Shown here: positions 10,877-21,779 of the stretch, one piece after another | Numbering within the stretch: position 1 is the first letter of the stretch | Layout of the letters: each line of letters begins with the position of its first letter | Assembly: GCF_025370935.1 (NCBI RefSeq) | Contig: NC_133482.1 | Location: forward strand, 14,387,431-14,451,430 | Length of the DNA stretch: 64,000 nucleotides | DNA from: Choristoneura fumiferana | Taxonomy: Eukaryota; Arthropoda; Insecta; Lepidoptera; Tortricidae | Reading direction: 5' to 3' | Notes under the pieces: generated by a model | Seen by the model: the letters and a program-made list of their open reading frames with translations, nothing else | Database searches by the model: none | Told to the model about the DNA's origin: nothing | Position numbers and translations under genes: made by a program

Positions 10877-11007
10877 GACCCTATACTACGAAGTGCAAAA
10901 TTACAACTTCGTATCTTGCCGTCCCGCTGATGCTAATATCATTTAATACGAGAGTGAGAGGGACGGTACGATACGAACTTTGATTTTTGAATTTCGTAGC
11001 AGCCCCT
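10877..11007. mobile_element. MITE family E, copy 1
   Basis: The left CCCTATACTACGAAGTGC block and the right GAATTTCGTAGCAGCCCC block are imperfect inverted ends. Inside are CTTGCCGTCCCGCTGATGC and AATACGAGAGTGAGAGGGAC. A second copy with the same order is at 56069-56199. Confidence 0.8.
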
Positions 11008-11109
11008 CAATTTACGATTAAAATTCGCTCAAGTGTTTGGAACTCTGATCGATCATCTAGATACTGTGAGAGCATCAAACTAGTTTCCTATAAGCACATA
11101 TGAACAGTA

Positions 11110-11369
11110 TTGCCAAGTGAAAAAAATACGTTTCCTCCGTGTTCCCGCTACAAATGGAGCACAAATGCTTCACGTCTGCGCTACTGCAGTCTGTCCGCCG
11201 GACACGGGCACAAATCACGCCGGACCGGTCCGAAGAGACCGGATCCGGTTGTTGTGGAAATCGTAACCGACGTGTACGGATATGATGTGTTTACTTGCGT
11301 AACCTACCTAAAACCGCGGTTTTGCCCACGTAGTAAAAAAACAGGCTAGCTTTTTCCCGTGAGAATTTT
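11110..11369. other. GC-rich stretch of unknown nature
   Basis: 11150-11260 is markedly richer in CG dinucleotides than its surroundings and carries a near-palindrome around CCGGACCGGTCCG. The plus frame is open for 79 codons but has no ATG at its start and no recognised motif. It could be a fragment of a host exon or part of an unrecognised element. Confidence 0.35.
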
Positions 11370-11735
11370 AAAACTGGCCAAGTGCGAGTCTGGCTCGCGC
11401 ACGTAGGGTTCCGTACCATTATCTATACACCATTAAGTATTTATTTTGTTATGTTTTTAGTATTTCGCTCATCCAACAGAAAATCGACACAATTTCTTTG
11501 TGACGATTACATAAAAAAGTGATTTAAAGATATCAAGCCGTAAATTTAAAATCAAAACATGTTTATCTTATAAATATGTAATTATTCTATTGGATGAGCG
11601 ATTTGTTGTTATAGCGGCCACAGTTACACTAAATCTGTGAACATTTCAACTGTAGGTACCTATAGCTATCACGGTTCATTAGATTCAGTCTGGTGGCAGA
11701 CGGACGGATGGGGTTTTTTACTCAGTTATTATAGT
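11370..11735 (+). repeat. GGCCAAGTGCGAG-type interspersed repeat, copy 1
   Basis: CTGGCCAAGTGCGAGTCTGG and GGGTTCCGTACCATTATC open a block that recurs at 37227-37665. Later shared words are TTGTTGTTATAGCGGCCACAG, GTGAANATTTCAA and CAGACGGACGGA. Related to the GGTTCCGT repeat but with a different 5' region. Confidence 0.75.
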
Positions 11736-12263
11736 TTTCATGTATTAACTTCAGGGAACAAATCGGTATCTTATAGATAATGAAATCAGGAATATCTAAA
11801 GTACTATCGTACGATTCCCTTTAAAAAACGTTTCCGCCAAAAAGCATTTAATAGCTCGCTAAGAAAAAAACATGGCAACACCGCGATATTTTAGGTCTTT
11901 CAACGTGTCGCCGCCGTTCATTGAAAACGAACCTTTCAGGTGGCCGAGCCGTGCGGAGCCTTTTGAAGAGGCCAGAATAAAAGACCTTGTGTGCGGTAGC
12001 CATTTTGTACCTAAGTAGGGAGTGGTAGTTAATTTCGTGCCCATTTTTTTCATAACGTCTTTGACGGGCCGTGAAAGGACTGGCTGGCTATCAGTATTGA
12101 CAAATATAGAGTAGATGACTTGTTGTTTGTGAAAGTAAATATTAAAGTGTCGTGTCATTTAGCGGCAATGAAAGAACTGTAAATGGTTACCGAGTTCTAG
12201 GATAACATCGTACTTTAGTAAAAAGGCACAGTTGTGATGCGTTAGGTGCATGTATATACATTA

Positions 12264-12490
12264 CTGGCTTTTGCCCGCGGCTTCGCCTGCGTGGAATTCG
12301 GTTACCGCGCGCTGGTCCCTCGGGAACTGTGCATTTTTCCGGGATAAAAAGTAGCCTATGTCACTCTCTGGCCCATAAACTATCTCTATGCCAAAAATTA
12401 CGTTGATCCCTCGCTCCGTTTCGACGTGAAAGAAGGACAAACATACAAACACACACACACACACTTTCGCATTTATAATATTTGTATGGA
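12264..12490 (-). mobile_element. Helitron-like element, near full-length, minus strand
   Basis: The minus strand starts TCCATACAAATATTATAAAT, runs through the GCGAAAGTG (TG)n block, the CGAGGGATCAACGTAA and CGGAACTAT-type blocks, and ends GCCGCGGGCAAAAGCCAGT. The TC start and GC-hairpin 3' end match the copy at 63611-63839. Its expected CTAG end is mutated to CCAG. Confidence 0.8.
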
Positions 12491-13699
12491 TGTAATGCGT
12501 GCTTATATAGATCTTACCTATCTATTCATGTGGGTAAATGAATAACAGAAAACACGTAACTTAAATCACTAAAGCTAGGCATATATGATATGGTGATAGA
12601 GATATATTATCTGCAATACTATCTTTGTCTGTTTTGTTCGAATAAACAGAGACGGCATCACAGTTATGTGCCACATACAATTATTTATACTTAGAACGGG
12701 TGGCAAACTTAATAAAGAATTGTTAATGACAAAGTTGTGAAATATTAATGATTAAACAGGTGTGTACCTTAATTCTTGACAATCTAAGTTCTAAGAAGGT
12801 ATTTTTCATAATTCTCACGAGATCAAAAATTATCGTATTTTTATCGTTCCTCGGGAGAAAAGTCGTGGACTAGTTAAGTAGTTTAAATGTCACATCTATT
12901 TGATTTTTTCCGGTAAAAGTAGGTTACGACGGTATTCTACCAATAAATTATCAAACAAACAAAAACAAACTTGGGTTCGACGAGCCCGTCTAAAATCAAC
13001 GAAAATTTCGCTTCACAAAATAAAATGTACTTGCATCACCGCAGTCTTAATTAGTGACTTGACTCCAAACGGAAAATTAAAACTTTTTCACCGGTTTTCC
13101 AGCAAAATAATGACACAGCGCCCCTGACGGATATCATAAAGTTTAAACTTCATTAAGGGAGCATCCTTAATGACAATTCGAAATGTCTAGTTGGTATTCA
13201 AATTTGGAACGGACGGAATTCGTTTTAAAAATACGTTTGGAATAAATGCCAGTATTATGAGCCAGTCTTTATGACTGGATGAACGCTACATACACTTTTT
13301 TACCACTGGCCACTTTTATTAGAGCTTGAACTTACAATCACACGAAAATCATGTTTCTTTGAATTATTGAAACTTATTAATTATTAATTAACATGTACAC
13401 GCTGCGATTTTCTCATACGTTTTATGCAAACAAAAGCTATTTCAAAAAGCAATTTTTCGCCCGACTCGAAAAACGAGTTATGCATCTGTTTCAAGAGTTC
13501 TAGGTAACTTTTTAAATAATACAAATTCAATTTTCTTGCCTAAGTTAGCAAACATTGAACAAAACACCTACGGTACAATAGTTGAGATAAATTTCTCCTC
13601 ACGATGCCCTGCGTATGTCATAAGCGACATAGAATATGAATTTATTGTAATCTTGTCTAATCTATTAAATTCTCGGGTCAAAAATGTTTGTGACCAAAC
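12491..13699. other. AT-rich stretch; no supported gene
   Basis: 12628-12665 resembles the core of the 58014 MITE (GACGGCATCACA) but without clear ends. Short open frames at 12900 and 13536 lack ATG context or domains. Confidence 0.4.
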
Positions 13700-14369
13700 T
13701 CCTTCGAAACGGCTTGACCGATTTTTATGATTTTTTTTGTGTATATTCGGTAGGTCTGAGTATAGGATGGTAAGTTAACTATTTTTACCGACTTCAAAAA
13801 AGGAGGAGGTTCTATGTTCCAATGTTTGTATTTTTTTTATGTATGTTCGCCGATTACTCAGTCAATTGGGGACCGATTTTCAAAACTCTTTTTTTATTCG
13901 AAAGGGTACTCTCAGTGGCGTAGCTATCAAGGGGCTAGGCGAGGCCGGGGCAGTGTCCCGGGGCCCTCAAGCTCAGGGGGCCCTCGAAATTCTGCTTTAT
14001 AGCTGATGATAAAGTTGCTTAGCATTTTTAAAGTATTTGTATATATAATGATTTTACTTCAAAAAACCTAACCCCAGGCCCTAGGTTACCTAGCTACGCC
14101 ACTGGGTACTCTTTTGAGGTGGTCCCATTATCACCAAGTCAAGATCTGATGACGGGATCCTAGGAAAAACGAGGGCAAACCTCAAATTTTATAGGCACAC
14201 CTATGGCGATTTTGGCATTTTTAGCATTAAGATAAGCATATTTTCAAGAGTTTTGTAGTCGGTTCCATTTTTTGTTTTTTTTTTAATTTTTTTGGTGTCG
14301 GTTTTACTTTTTTGTTAAAAAATTTCTTTATTCATACTTCTACGCGGCCGGACACGCGGGCAACAGCTA
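13700..14369 (+). repeat. ACCGACTTC-type repeat interrupted by a hAT MITE
   Basis: ACCGACTTCAAAAAAGGAGG (about 13787) opens a common lepidopteran repeat unit. It resumes after the insertion at 14105 and runs to a Helitron-like end GGACACGCGGGCAACAGCTAG at 14348-14368. Being interrupted, it is older than the hAT insertion. Confidence 0.6.
13913..14104. mobile_element. hAT MITE with 8-bp target duplication GGTACTCT
   Basis: TIRs CAGTGGCGTAGCTA and TAGCTACGCCACTG are perfect over 14 bases. GGTACTCT flanks both sides (13905-13912 and 14105-14112). CA-starting TIRs with 8-bp duplications define the hAT superfamily. 192 bp, non-coding, needs a hAT transposase in trans. Confidence 0.95.
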
Positions 14370-14448
14370 GTAAACTATATAAAGTTGAACAAAAATCTTG
14401 TTGAAATGATTGTGATAATTTATTAATCTTATCTACTTAGTCATAGTG

Positions 14449-14645
14449 CAGTCACCAGCGCCAATATTTGACAGAAGAAAGCGTGCACAAATATCTGATA
14501 CGACCTGTCAGATATACTCAGCGGCACAAAATATGGCCCTCTCCATACAAAATTAGCTATTACTGCATACATTTGAGGGCCAGATTTTTGCCGCTTAGTA
14601 TATTTTTGCTCTCTTTCCTATGGCAAATACTAATGCAGGTGACTG
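14449..14645. mobile_element. Tc1/mariner-like MITE
   Basis: Ends CAGTCACCAGCGCCAATATT and the inverse GGTGACTG. The inner arms CAGCGGCACAAAATATGGCC and GGCCAGATTTTTGCCGC also pair. TA follows the right end; the left side reads TG, possibly a mutated TA. Confidence 0.7.
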
Positions 14646-16260
14646 TACCTATGTTATCTATTTATAATAAACAAGGTTTTCCCTGCGGTTCCAGTCACGT
14701 GATCCATTGAAGTTAGTAGTGGAATTGAGATATTGTGATTTTACTGAATTTCCATTGTGTCTAACAAATGATTTGTAAGTACCTATATAACAATCGTCGT
14801 GTAAGATTTTTTTTATTTCACTATCTCGAAATCCATCTTACTTACCAGCCATTTATTAGCCAGTTCAAGTTCCTCGCCTGTTCCTTGTCAACATTCCACT
14901 GTTAAAAAGTGTCGCACTCCTCAACTTTGACCCGCTTCATCTTTGTCATTTTAAATATACAAAAGAAAAAATACATGTCTAATATAAAATCTGTTAATCT
15001 GACTGACAGAATAATTGGAATATTATTTTTCTACCCAAGAAACTAGCATATTATACGCGACAAAAGGGTCATCTATTCGAGCGTTTCAACCGCCTCAATT
15101 TTCGTGGTTAAATTTTTTATGAATGGGCTTTAGAATTTGATGACATTTAACCTTTTCGATGCCAACGACCTATATATACGTCCATTACTTCAATGCAAAA
15201 GCAACCTTCGTCCAATTGTGCTAAGGTTCAATTTTAGACATTAAAATATAGTAGTCTGGCGTATGGGTGATGTCTTTTGTATTTGACGTGCTGGCGAAAA
15301 GGTTAAGATTATTGTTTAGACTTATACTTCTACTAGATAACCTGGACACTGTAACAGTATCTTTTAGCATGTCAACAAAATTGTCTTCAGGAATTATAGA
15401 CCCAACCTCCTGTTACTTGACACACACTTCGGTAATAGTTTCCATCGAGTTATGAAATGAGGCGCTCTGTATGCAAAACTTTGACGTCTTACATTGAAAC
15501 AATAATAGTAAATAACAAAGACAGATGCGCACTGCTGAGTTTGAATTTTTTTATGAACGGTGCTGGAAGTTAGATGAAGTGAATTCTTACTCATTTTTGA
15601 AATCTATTGCTCAATAAAGATGCAAGCATTTTTTTGATTTGTTAAAATATATCTTCATTTATTTAACAAACCGAGTTGTTTAAGTTTTTTTTTCAATATA
15701 ATAAAAAACACGAAGATCCGGTCCATCGTAAGCTTTGACATCATATCCTACGACAGCCATAGAAAGTTCATACTAAATTTCATATTTCTATAAAGAGATA
15801 GCATGTTAACTTCAATCGTTCATATCTTGCTTATTTTTCAACAGATATTGATAATTTTTATGTCTTTCGTTCCATTTTCCGGTTTCCTATTTAAACTCGA
15901 GTTCAAAATTAGGCGAACTAGATTGACAACTGAAAATGTTACCAGATATATAAAAAAAGGGCATAAGAATATGTCGATACAAATTTCTCGATATAACCTT
16001 ATGTAGTCGCGGAATGAAAATGGTAAATGACAAAAAGGATAACAACAAATAATAACGTAACGAAAATAGTTCCAAGCAAGCCGATGGCAGTTGATTAGAT
16101 TTAGAGAGATGGCAGGAGACTTTTAATTATAAGATTTCTTTTATTTTTATTTTGTACCTATTGAGTTTTTTTCTAACATCGATATTAAGTTTTTTTTTAA
16201 ATATCGATATTACAGCACTGGTGTAACTGTGGCAACATTTGTGTGTAGTGAACTGTCAAG
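14646..16260. other. AT-rich stretch; no gene recognised
   Basis: 16005-16022 (GTCGCGGAATGAAAATGG) resembles one end of the 2803 MITE. No other feature I can support. Confidence 0.4.
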
Positions 16261-16261
16261 T

Positions 16262-16465
16262 TGGTTCGCCCAATTCTGGACTCGAGTATAGATAGCATTT
16301 AATAATATTGTAAATCTGTTTAAAAAAATATTTACCTCGTTGAGTTTCTTGCCGGATTCTTTTCAACAGAGGTTTTTCCGAACCGGTGGTAATTTTTTTT
16401 GACATTCATAAGTGCTTGTTATAGCCTAAATTGAATAAAGATATTTTGACTTTGACTTTGACTTG
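16262..16465 (+). mobile_element. LINE 3' untranslated tail with (TTTGAC)n end
   Basis: TTTCTTGCCGGATTC, CCGAACCGGTGGTA, a GTGCTTGTTATAGCC block, an AATAAAG signal and (TTTGAC)3 at 16443-16461 form the 3' end common to several lepidopteran LINEs. No coding part is retained. A decayed minus-strand piece with TCGGAAAAACCTCTTTTG is at 41056. Confidence 0.7.
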
Positions 16466-17335
16466 AGGAGAAAGTTAGTGTGTCCCATAAGTTTCAAGTA
16501 AACCTGAGACCGTATTTAACGCGCTGACGTTCGCAATCGCATTCCCCATCAAAATCATTTATTCAGTAAATAGGCCGCAATGGGCACTTTTACGCGTATT
16601 TTTTTTAAACTACCATCGCTTTCGGAAATACCATCATTGCCAAGAAGAATGTGCCGCAAGAAATCTATCGCTATCCCGCGGGAACTATGCAATTTTCCAG
16701 GATATAAACTATCCTATGTCCTTCCCCGGGACTCAAAGTATGAGTAAATCACTTCAGCAGTTAAGACGTGAAGAGGTAAAAAAAACAGACTTACAAACTT
16801 TGACTTTCATAATATTAGTAGAATTATGTCTAATCAAAGAATCCTCTCACATCCAATCTGTTATCGAATTTACTCTTAACTGTAGTTTTACAATATTGGT
16901 AGGAGTTCAGTTTGCTAAGAGAAATTAGGTCCTAAAACTTTGTCTGGCTGAAGGCTTTATTCCGTGTCATAAACTCTATTGCTTTCATGAGGAAACAATA
17001 CTAAATAAATATAATATAAAGAAAAAAAGATTACTTATAGGATGATGCTAGCATATTTAAAATGTAAAGTACGATTATGGATTCATATCGGCTCACATAA
17101 TTGTTGAAAGTCATAATGACATGTATTGTTTGCCATGACAATTTTTTCTTTGAATCCACCAATTTTCCAGAATAAGGATGTTGACGCCATTAAAAAATAA
17201 TTCGAAGGCATGACTCCAGTAAAAAAAAGGCTTTATTTTAGCCCCGAAAACCAGATTAATTTTAGATTTACTGTAAAATTAGATTTTTTGTTGCTTTAAA
17301 ACAAATAAATAGTTAGTTGATTGAGTTGGCGAACA
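16466..17335. other. AT-rich; worn Helitron-like block at 16660-16800
   Basis: ATCGCTATCCCGCGGGAACT, CAGGATATAAACTATCC and CTTACAAACTTTGACTTTC are words of Helitron-like repeats seen also at 57800-57980. No gene seen. Confidence 0.45.
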
Positions 17336-17367
17336 AATAGCGACTTATGACGTCATAAGTCGCTATT
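17336..17367. repeat. Perfect 32-bp palindrome
   Basis: AATAGCGACTTATGAC followed by its exact reverse complement, no spacer. The centre TGACGTCA equals a CRE/ATF site, although in this setting it is more likely the core of a palindromic repeat. Confidence 0.85.
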
Positions 17368-17518
17368 GCCATTGAGACTTTATGGGAGAGTTGTGTTTTG
17401 ACAGCTCATAAAAAGTACGTCAGTTGATTGGTGGTGTCAACGTCCCTATTGTTATAATGCAAAACTAACCTAGAGGTACAGCTATAAGATAACCATTTAT
17501 AAATTTAACTCCATCACG

Positions 17519-17695
17519 TCAGCATCAGCGGAAGAACAGACGTTGGTAGGCCTCCCAGTAGATGGATTCACGACATTGTGAGACTTGTGATACCCGGTGG
17601 ACTCAAGTGGCGAATTTGTCATTCATTGTGATGTTCTAAGGGGGAGGCTTTTGTTCAGCAGTGGACGTCTTCCGACTGATGATGATGATGATGAT
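17519..17695 (+). pseudogene. RTE-type LINE 3' fragment
   Basis: GTTGGTAGGCCTCCCAGTAG and TTTGTTCAGCAGTGGACGTC followed by (GATGAT)n match the 3' end of the 8605 element. The frame is broken. Confidence 0.75.
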
Positions 17696-18049
17696 GAATC
17701 GTATCAGCAATTTTGTAAAATCGATGTTTAAAAGGATTCATTTCTTATAAACTCTATTGAAATAATTTTAAATAAAAAGATTTAAATATTCTGTGCTGTG
17801 TGAGGCATCGACAATTTTTTGATGAAGATCCTCGCCACAATTTAAAGTTTTACATTATTAGATACCTATAGCAGTTGAATTGAATTCCGAGATTTTACAA
17901 AATATCCGTGGGAATTCCCTAAAATTACATATCTAATGGTTTCCATTGATATAGCATTAAAAACAACCATTTCATGACTCTAGGCCCAGCGGTTATTATT
18001 TCGAGATTTTATCCAAATATTGGAATAAAAAAATAATCTAACTATTATG

Positions 18050-18300
18050 TTATTTCAGACGTCCAGCTATTTGCTACCAATATCCAAATCCGTCCAGCCG
18101 TTTTAGCTTAAAGAACACATACACATACAAACTTTCGCGTTTATAAATAACTAGCTTTTGCCCGCGACTTCGTCCGCGTGGAATAGTATTCAATTTATTT
18201 AGGATACCTATTCTGCCAATAATAGCACATAGAAACTTCTATACTGAAAATAACCATTTCAATACATTGTTATAAATATAAAGTACCTAATTTTTTTTTG
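18050..18300. mobile_element. Two abutting Helitron-like fragments
   Basis: 18060-18146 ends with ACAAACTTTCGCGTTTATAA, the inverse of a Helitron 5' end. At 18152 ACTAGCTTTTGCCCGCGACT begins the inverse of a Helitron 3' end. The two are adjacent in the same orientation. Confidence 0.6.
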
Positions 18301-18957
18301 TTCTTCCATCCATCCATGTTCTTTAGTCAGACATAAATATTTTGCGGGTAGTCACATTTTAGCAAAACGACGTGTATTCTACCCTGACAACACAAAAAGA
18401 CTAATTGTTCATAGTGAACTCTGGACACCTTACGTCCTTTATTGTTAGGAGGGTAGGATTATAATTCAGACGGCATTTTAGCTACACATTGTTCCGATAA
18501 ATGTACTTATAGTAAATTTGTTTGGAATTCCGTAGGAACTTTCATCCCCATATTTTCAAGTAAATAGGTCGTAATTTGAAAAGTGCCGGAACAAATGTTT
18601 TTTAGGGTTCCGTTCCTCAAACTGTGAAAAAATCAAACTTTTAATTCAATTCAAGGTAATCAAAAGCTACAGTCATTAAAAAGGTGTTTTCATACTAATC
18701 GCCTTAACAGAAAAAGTTATAGCACACTGCCAGCTGTCCTAGAAACTTGGATTTTTGCATAAAGGTAGCTTTTATAGCACAATAAATAAGAAAAATCTGA
18801 AAATCATAATTTTGTCATGATCTCACATTGCGTACATTTTTCTTATGAGCTTAAAAGGCTCTGCTAACACTGCATCATCTCCTGTGCTAACATCCCCTCG
18901 CAGGTAAAGTTTTTAAATGAAGACATTTTTTATAAACATTTTTTTGTTATTTATCAA
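18301..18957. other. Degenerate GGTTCCGT-type repeat, no gene
   Basis: TTTTAGGGTTCCGTTCCTCA (18600) and AGCTTTTATAGCACAATAAA (18768) recall lepidopteran repeats. No coding signal. Confidence 0.4.
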
Positions 18958-19034
18958 CATCAATCACCATCACCACAATCACCATCATCATCACCAATCA
19001 TCATAATCAGCACCACTATCATCACCATCACCAT
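18958..19034. repeat. (CAT/CAC)n microsatellite-like tract
   Basis: Irregular runs of CATCAC and CATCAT words over about 77 bases. Confidence 0.85.
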
Positions 19035-19452
19035 CAATCAGCGCCACAGCCTCCGCTCCGCTCAGCAGCGTCCGCTCCGCTCCGCTCCAATGCCTCTGCT
19101 CCGCTGCCTCCTCTCCACAGCCTCTGCTCCGCCAGCCTCCGCTCCGCTCAGCAGCGTCAGCTCCGCTCCGCTGCCTCCGCTCTACTTGACTGCCTCTGCT
19201 GCAGCCTGCATTTTCTCTGCTCCATCCGTTGCCTCCGCTCCACTCCGTTGCCTCGCTGCCTCCGCTCCGATGCCTCCGCTCCGTTGTCTCCGCTTCGCTC
19301 CACTGCCTCCGCTTTGCTCCGCCAGTCTCCGCTCCGCCAGCCTCCGCTTGGCCAGCCTTCGCTCCGCCAGCCTCCGCTCTGCTCAGCAGCGTCAGCTCCA
19401 CTCCACTGCCTCCGCTCTACTTTACTGCCTCCCTGCCTCCGCTCCGATCCGA
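19035..19452. repeat. CT-rich imperfect tandem array, GCCTCCGCTCCGCT-like units
   Basis: About 400 bases built from GCCTCCGCT, CCGCTCCGCT, CAGCAGCGTCAGCT and CCGCCAGCCT words in irregular order. Every frame stays open because the words lack stop codons, so the long frames here (Pro/Ser/Leu-rich on plus, Ala/Gly/Glu-rich on minus) are compositional artefacts. Larger approximate units recur: GCTCAGCAGCGTCAGCTCC appears near 19147 and 19381. Confidence 0.85.
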
Positions 19453-19454
19453 TC

Positions 19455-20071
19455 CGAACAAATATCTATGTATTACGTGCCCAAATGGCAAGTTTAATAA
19501 AGATTCATCGATTTATCTTCGATAATGACGACCTTTCATATAAACTTTCATCCCCTATTTCATCCCCTCACAGGTCGAATTTTCAAAAAAGCTCAACCAA
19601 ATATCAACTTATTTCTTATTAAGTGCCTAAATGCAAAGTTTCATGGTTTTACCTTCGACAATGAGGAACTTCCACCATATAAACTTTCATCCCCTATTTC
19701 AACCTCTTAAAGCCTCTTTTTCGCGATAAAAGATAGCCTATGTTCTTTCCCAAGGTCTATTCTATCTCTGTACGAAATTTCATCCAAATCGGTTCAGCGG
19801 TTTAGGCGTGAAGCGTAACAGACAGACAGACAGACAGACAGTTACTTTCGCATTTATATTATTAGTATGGATTAAGTGCCTAAATGCCAAGTTTCATGGT
19901 TTTATCTTCGACAGTGACGAACTTCCACCATATAAACTTTCATCCCCTATTTCAACCCCTTAAAGCCTCTTTTTCGCGATAAAAGATAGCCTATGTTCTT
20001 TCCCAAGGTCTATTCTATCTCTGTACCAAATTTCATCCAAATCGGTTCAGCGGTTTAGGCGTGAAAGCGTA

Positions 20072-20124
<53 letters not shown>

Positions 20125-20160
20125 GTTACTTTCGCATTTATAATATTATATAGTAATATA
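19455..20160 (+). repeat. Tandemly duplicated Helitron-like unit, 253-bp period
   Basis: The unit beginning ATTAAGTGCCTAAATGC starts near 19618 and again at 19871. Both run through CATCCCCTATTTCAACC, TTTTTCGCGATAAAAGATAG, ATCCAAATCGGTTCAGCGG and GACAGACAG to ACTTTCGCATTTATA. A partial third unit precedes (19455-19617). The (CAGA)n run is 28 bases in one unit and over 50 in the other, showing slippage. Confidence 0.8.
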
Positions 20161-20589
20161 GTAATATAGTATATATAGTATATATAGTATATAGTATGGA
20201 TAGTATGGAATAGTATGGAACTATGGATATAAGTAGAATAATTTCCATACTGAAATGAAAGTAATAGATAATCGATATGTAATGACGCAGTTTTATCTAG
20301 AATAGCCCATATAAGTGTAAGTATGATTACGTTTCGTTCGCTAAATCACTTGAGGAGCTTGAAATGGGATTTGTGGGCGTTTTGTTACGAAAATTATCCA
20401 TACAAATGTATGATTAATTTTCGTGTCGCAATGGAAAAAGTTAATGGAAATTATAACTATGTGCTAACGCAGCTTTAACGGTGTGCAAGTTTTTGGTCTT
20501 CAGCTAAATGTTATTCAAATCCGTCCAATCATTTCAAGCGTGAAGAAGTAAAATAAGTTTTTAGTAAAAAAAAAAAATTTTAAATACAA

Positions 20590-20890
20590 GATTTTTTACT
20601 GACAGTATTTTTATCGACTTTACTTGCATTGCCACCAAAACTACGCTTCCATACCAAATTTCAAGCTGATGCCATTAATCGTTGAGGAGTTCCGTCCTGC
20701 GGAGACGTTCCTGGCCAGACTACCAGCACGTCACTTCCAGATTATTGTATTGTCACGCGATTTACATAAGTATGCCAAATTTAAAGTCAATCCGACTACT
20801 GGAGTTGGTCGAATTCAACTTGCAAGATTTTGACTACAGACGGACAGACATCGGGACAGGTGAAACTAAATAAAAGCTTGTAAAAACAAA
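20590..20890 (+). repeat. Interspersed repeat (ACCAAATTTCAAGCTGAT type)
   Basis: TTGCCACCAAAACTACGCTT, ACCAAATTTCAAGCTGATGC, AGTTGGTCGAATTCAACTTG and GTGAAACTAAATAAAAGCTT match my recollection of a widespread lepidopteran repeat. Open frames inside carry no domain. Confidence 0.55.
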
Positions 20891-20907
20891 TAAACAGCAT
20901 TTGTATT

Positions 20908-21587
20908 TAAAAATACAAACTGAGACATGGATGCACAGAAAAACCAGAAAAAGAGACCAGCGCTGGGAATCGAACCCAGGTCCTCAGCAATCCGTGCTGC
21001 GTGCTATAACCCCTACACCACCGCTGGACAGGAATTTAGACACGAATTTTTCCTATGCATACATATCTCAGGTTGCTTATTTCTACTACGCTACTTATGC
21101 AGCAGCACTAGCGACATCTATGTTTTCGCTCTCATCGAGAGACGTCACATTCTATCGGAACCAACCGCTCACCCAGACAAGAGATGTTGCTACTAAGCAA
21201 TCAAATTATGATTGGTTATTTGGAGTCTTTTTGTATTTTTTATTTCAACTCCAAATTTGTTACTTTTACGGGTATCCCGTGAAACCACATCGAAAATACA
21301 AACTGAGACATGGATGCACAGAAAAACCAGAAAAAGAGACCAGCGCTGGGAATCGAACCCAGGTCCTCAGCAATCCGTGCTGCGTGCTATAACCCCTACA
21401 CCACCGCTGGACAGGAATTTAGACACGAATTTTTCCTATGCATACATATCTCAGGTTGCTTATTTCTACTACGCTACTTATGCAGCAGCACTAGCGACAT
21501 CTATGTTTTCGCTCTCATCGAGAGACGTCACATTCTATCGGAACCAACCGCTCACCCAGACAAGAGATGTCGCTACTAAGCAATCAT
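20908..21587 (-). mobile_element. SINE family C head-to-tail dimer with 15-bp target duplication
   Basis: Two units with a 383-bp period (20911 and 21294) differ at only a handful of bases. Each, on the minus strand, has an A box (TGGTGTAGGGGTTATAGC) and a B box (GGGTTCGATTCCC) preceded by about 170 bases of unique sequence. AACAGCATTTGTATT flanks the whole dimer (20893-20907 and 21588-21602). The duplication outside the pair indicates the dimer entered as one unit by LINE-type retroposition. Confidence 0.92.
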
Positions 21588-21779
21588 AACAGCATTTGTA
21601 TTGATAGTAGGATGACAACCACACAGCCTTTTACTAAAGGTTAAAAAACCCGTATATAATTTCAAATACCATAGTTTTACAAGAAAAGCGGCCATAGAAG
21701 GATAAGCGGGATCCCGTCTGAATTTCGCCAGCAGGAAAAGTAATTTGCATTGAGGGCTCTACTGGTATTCTTATTAAAG

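Noticed and set aside
11872..12018. 48-codon ATG frame (starts MATPRYFRSF) with a good start context and a C-x2-H-F near its end
   Set aside because: Too short, no second THAP-type cysteine pair, no splice support; could be a first exon but I cannot support it.
12628..12665. Second copy of the 58014 MITE
   Set aside because: Only the core words match; no ends or TAA flanks could be found.
17348..17355. Functional CRE (TGACGTCA) enhancer
   Set aside because: It is the dyad centre of a 32-bp palindrome with no nearby gene, so the match is better explained by the palindrome.
18991..19622. Several overlapping frames of 98-136 codons on both strands
   Set aside because: They all come from the CT-rich word array, which lacks stop codons in every frame; not genes.
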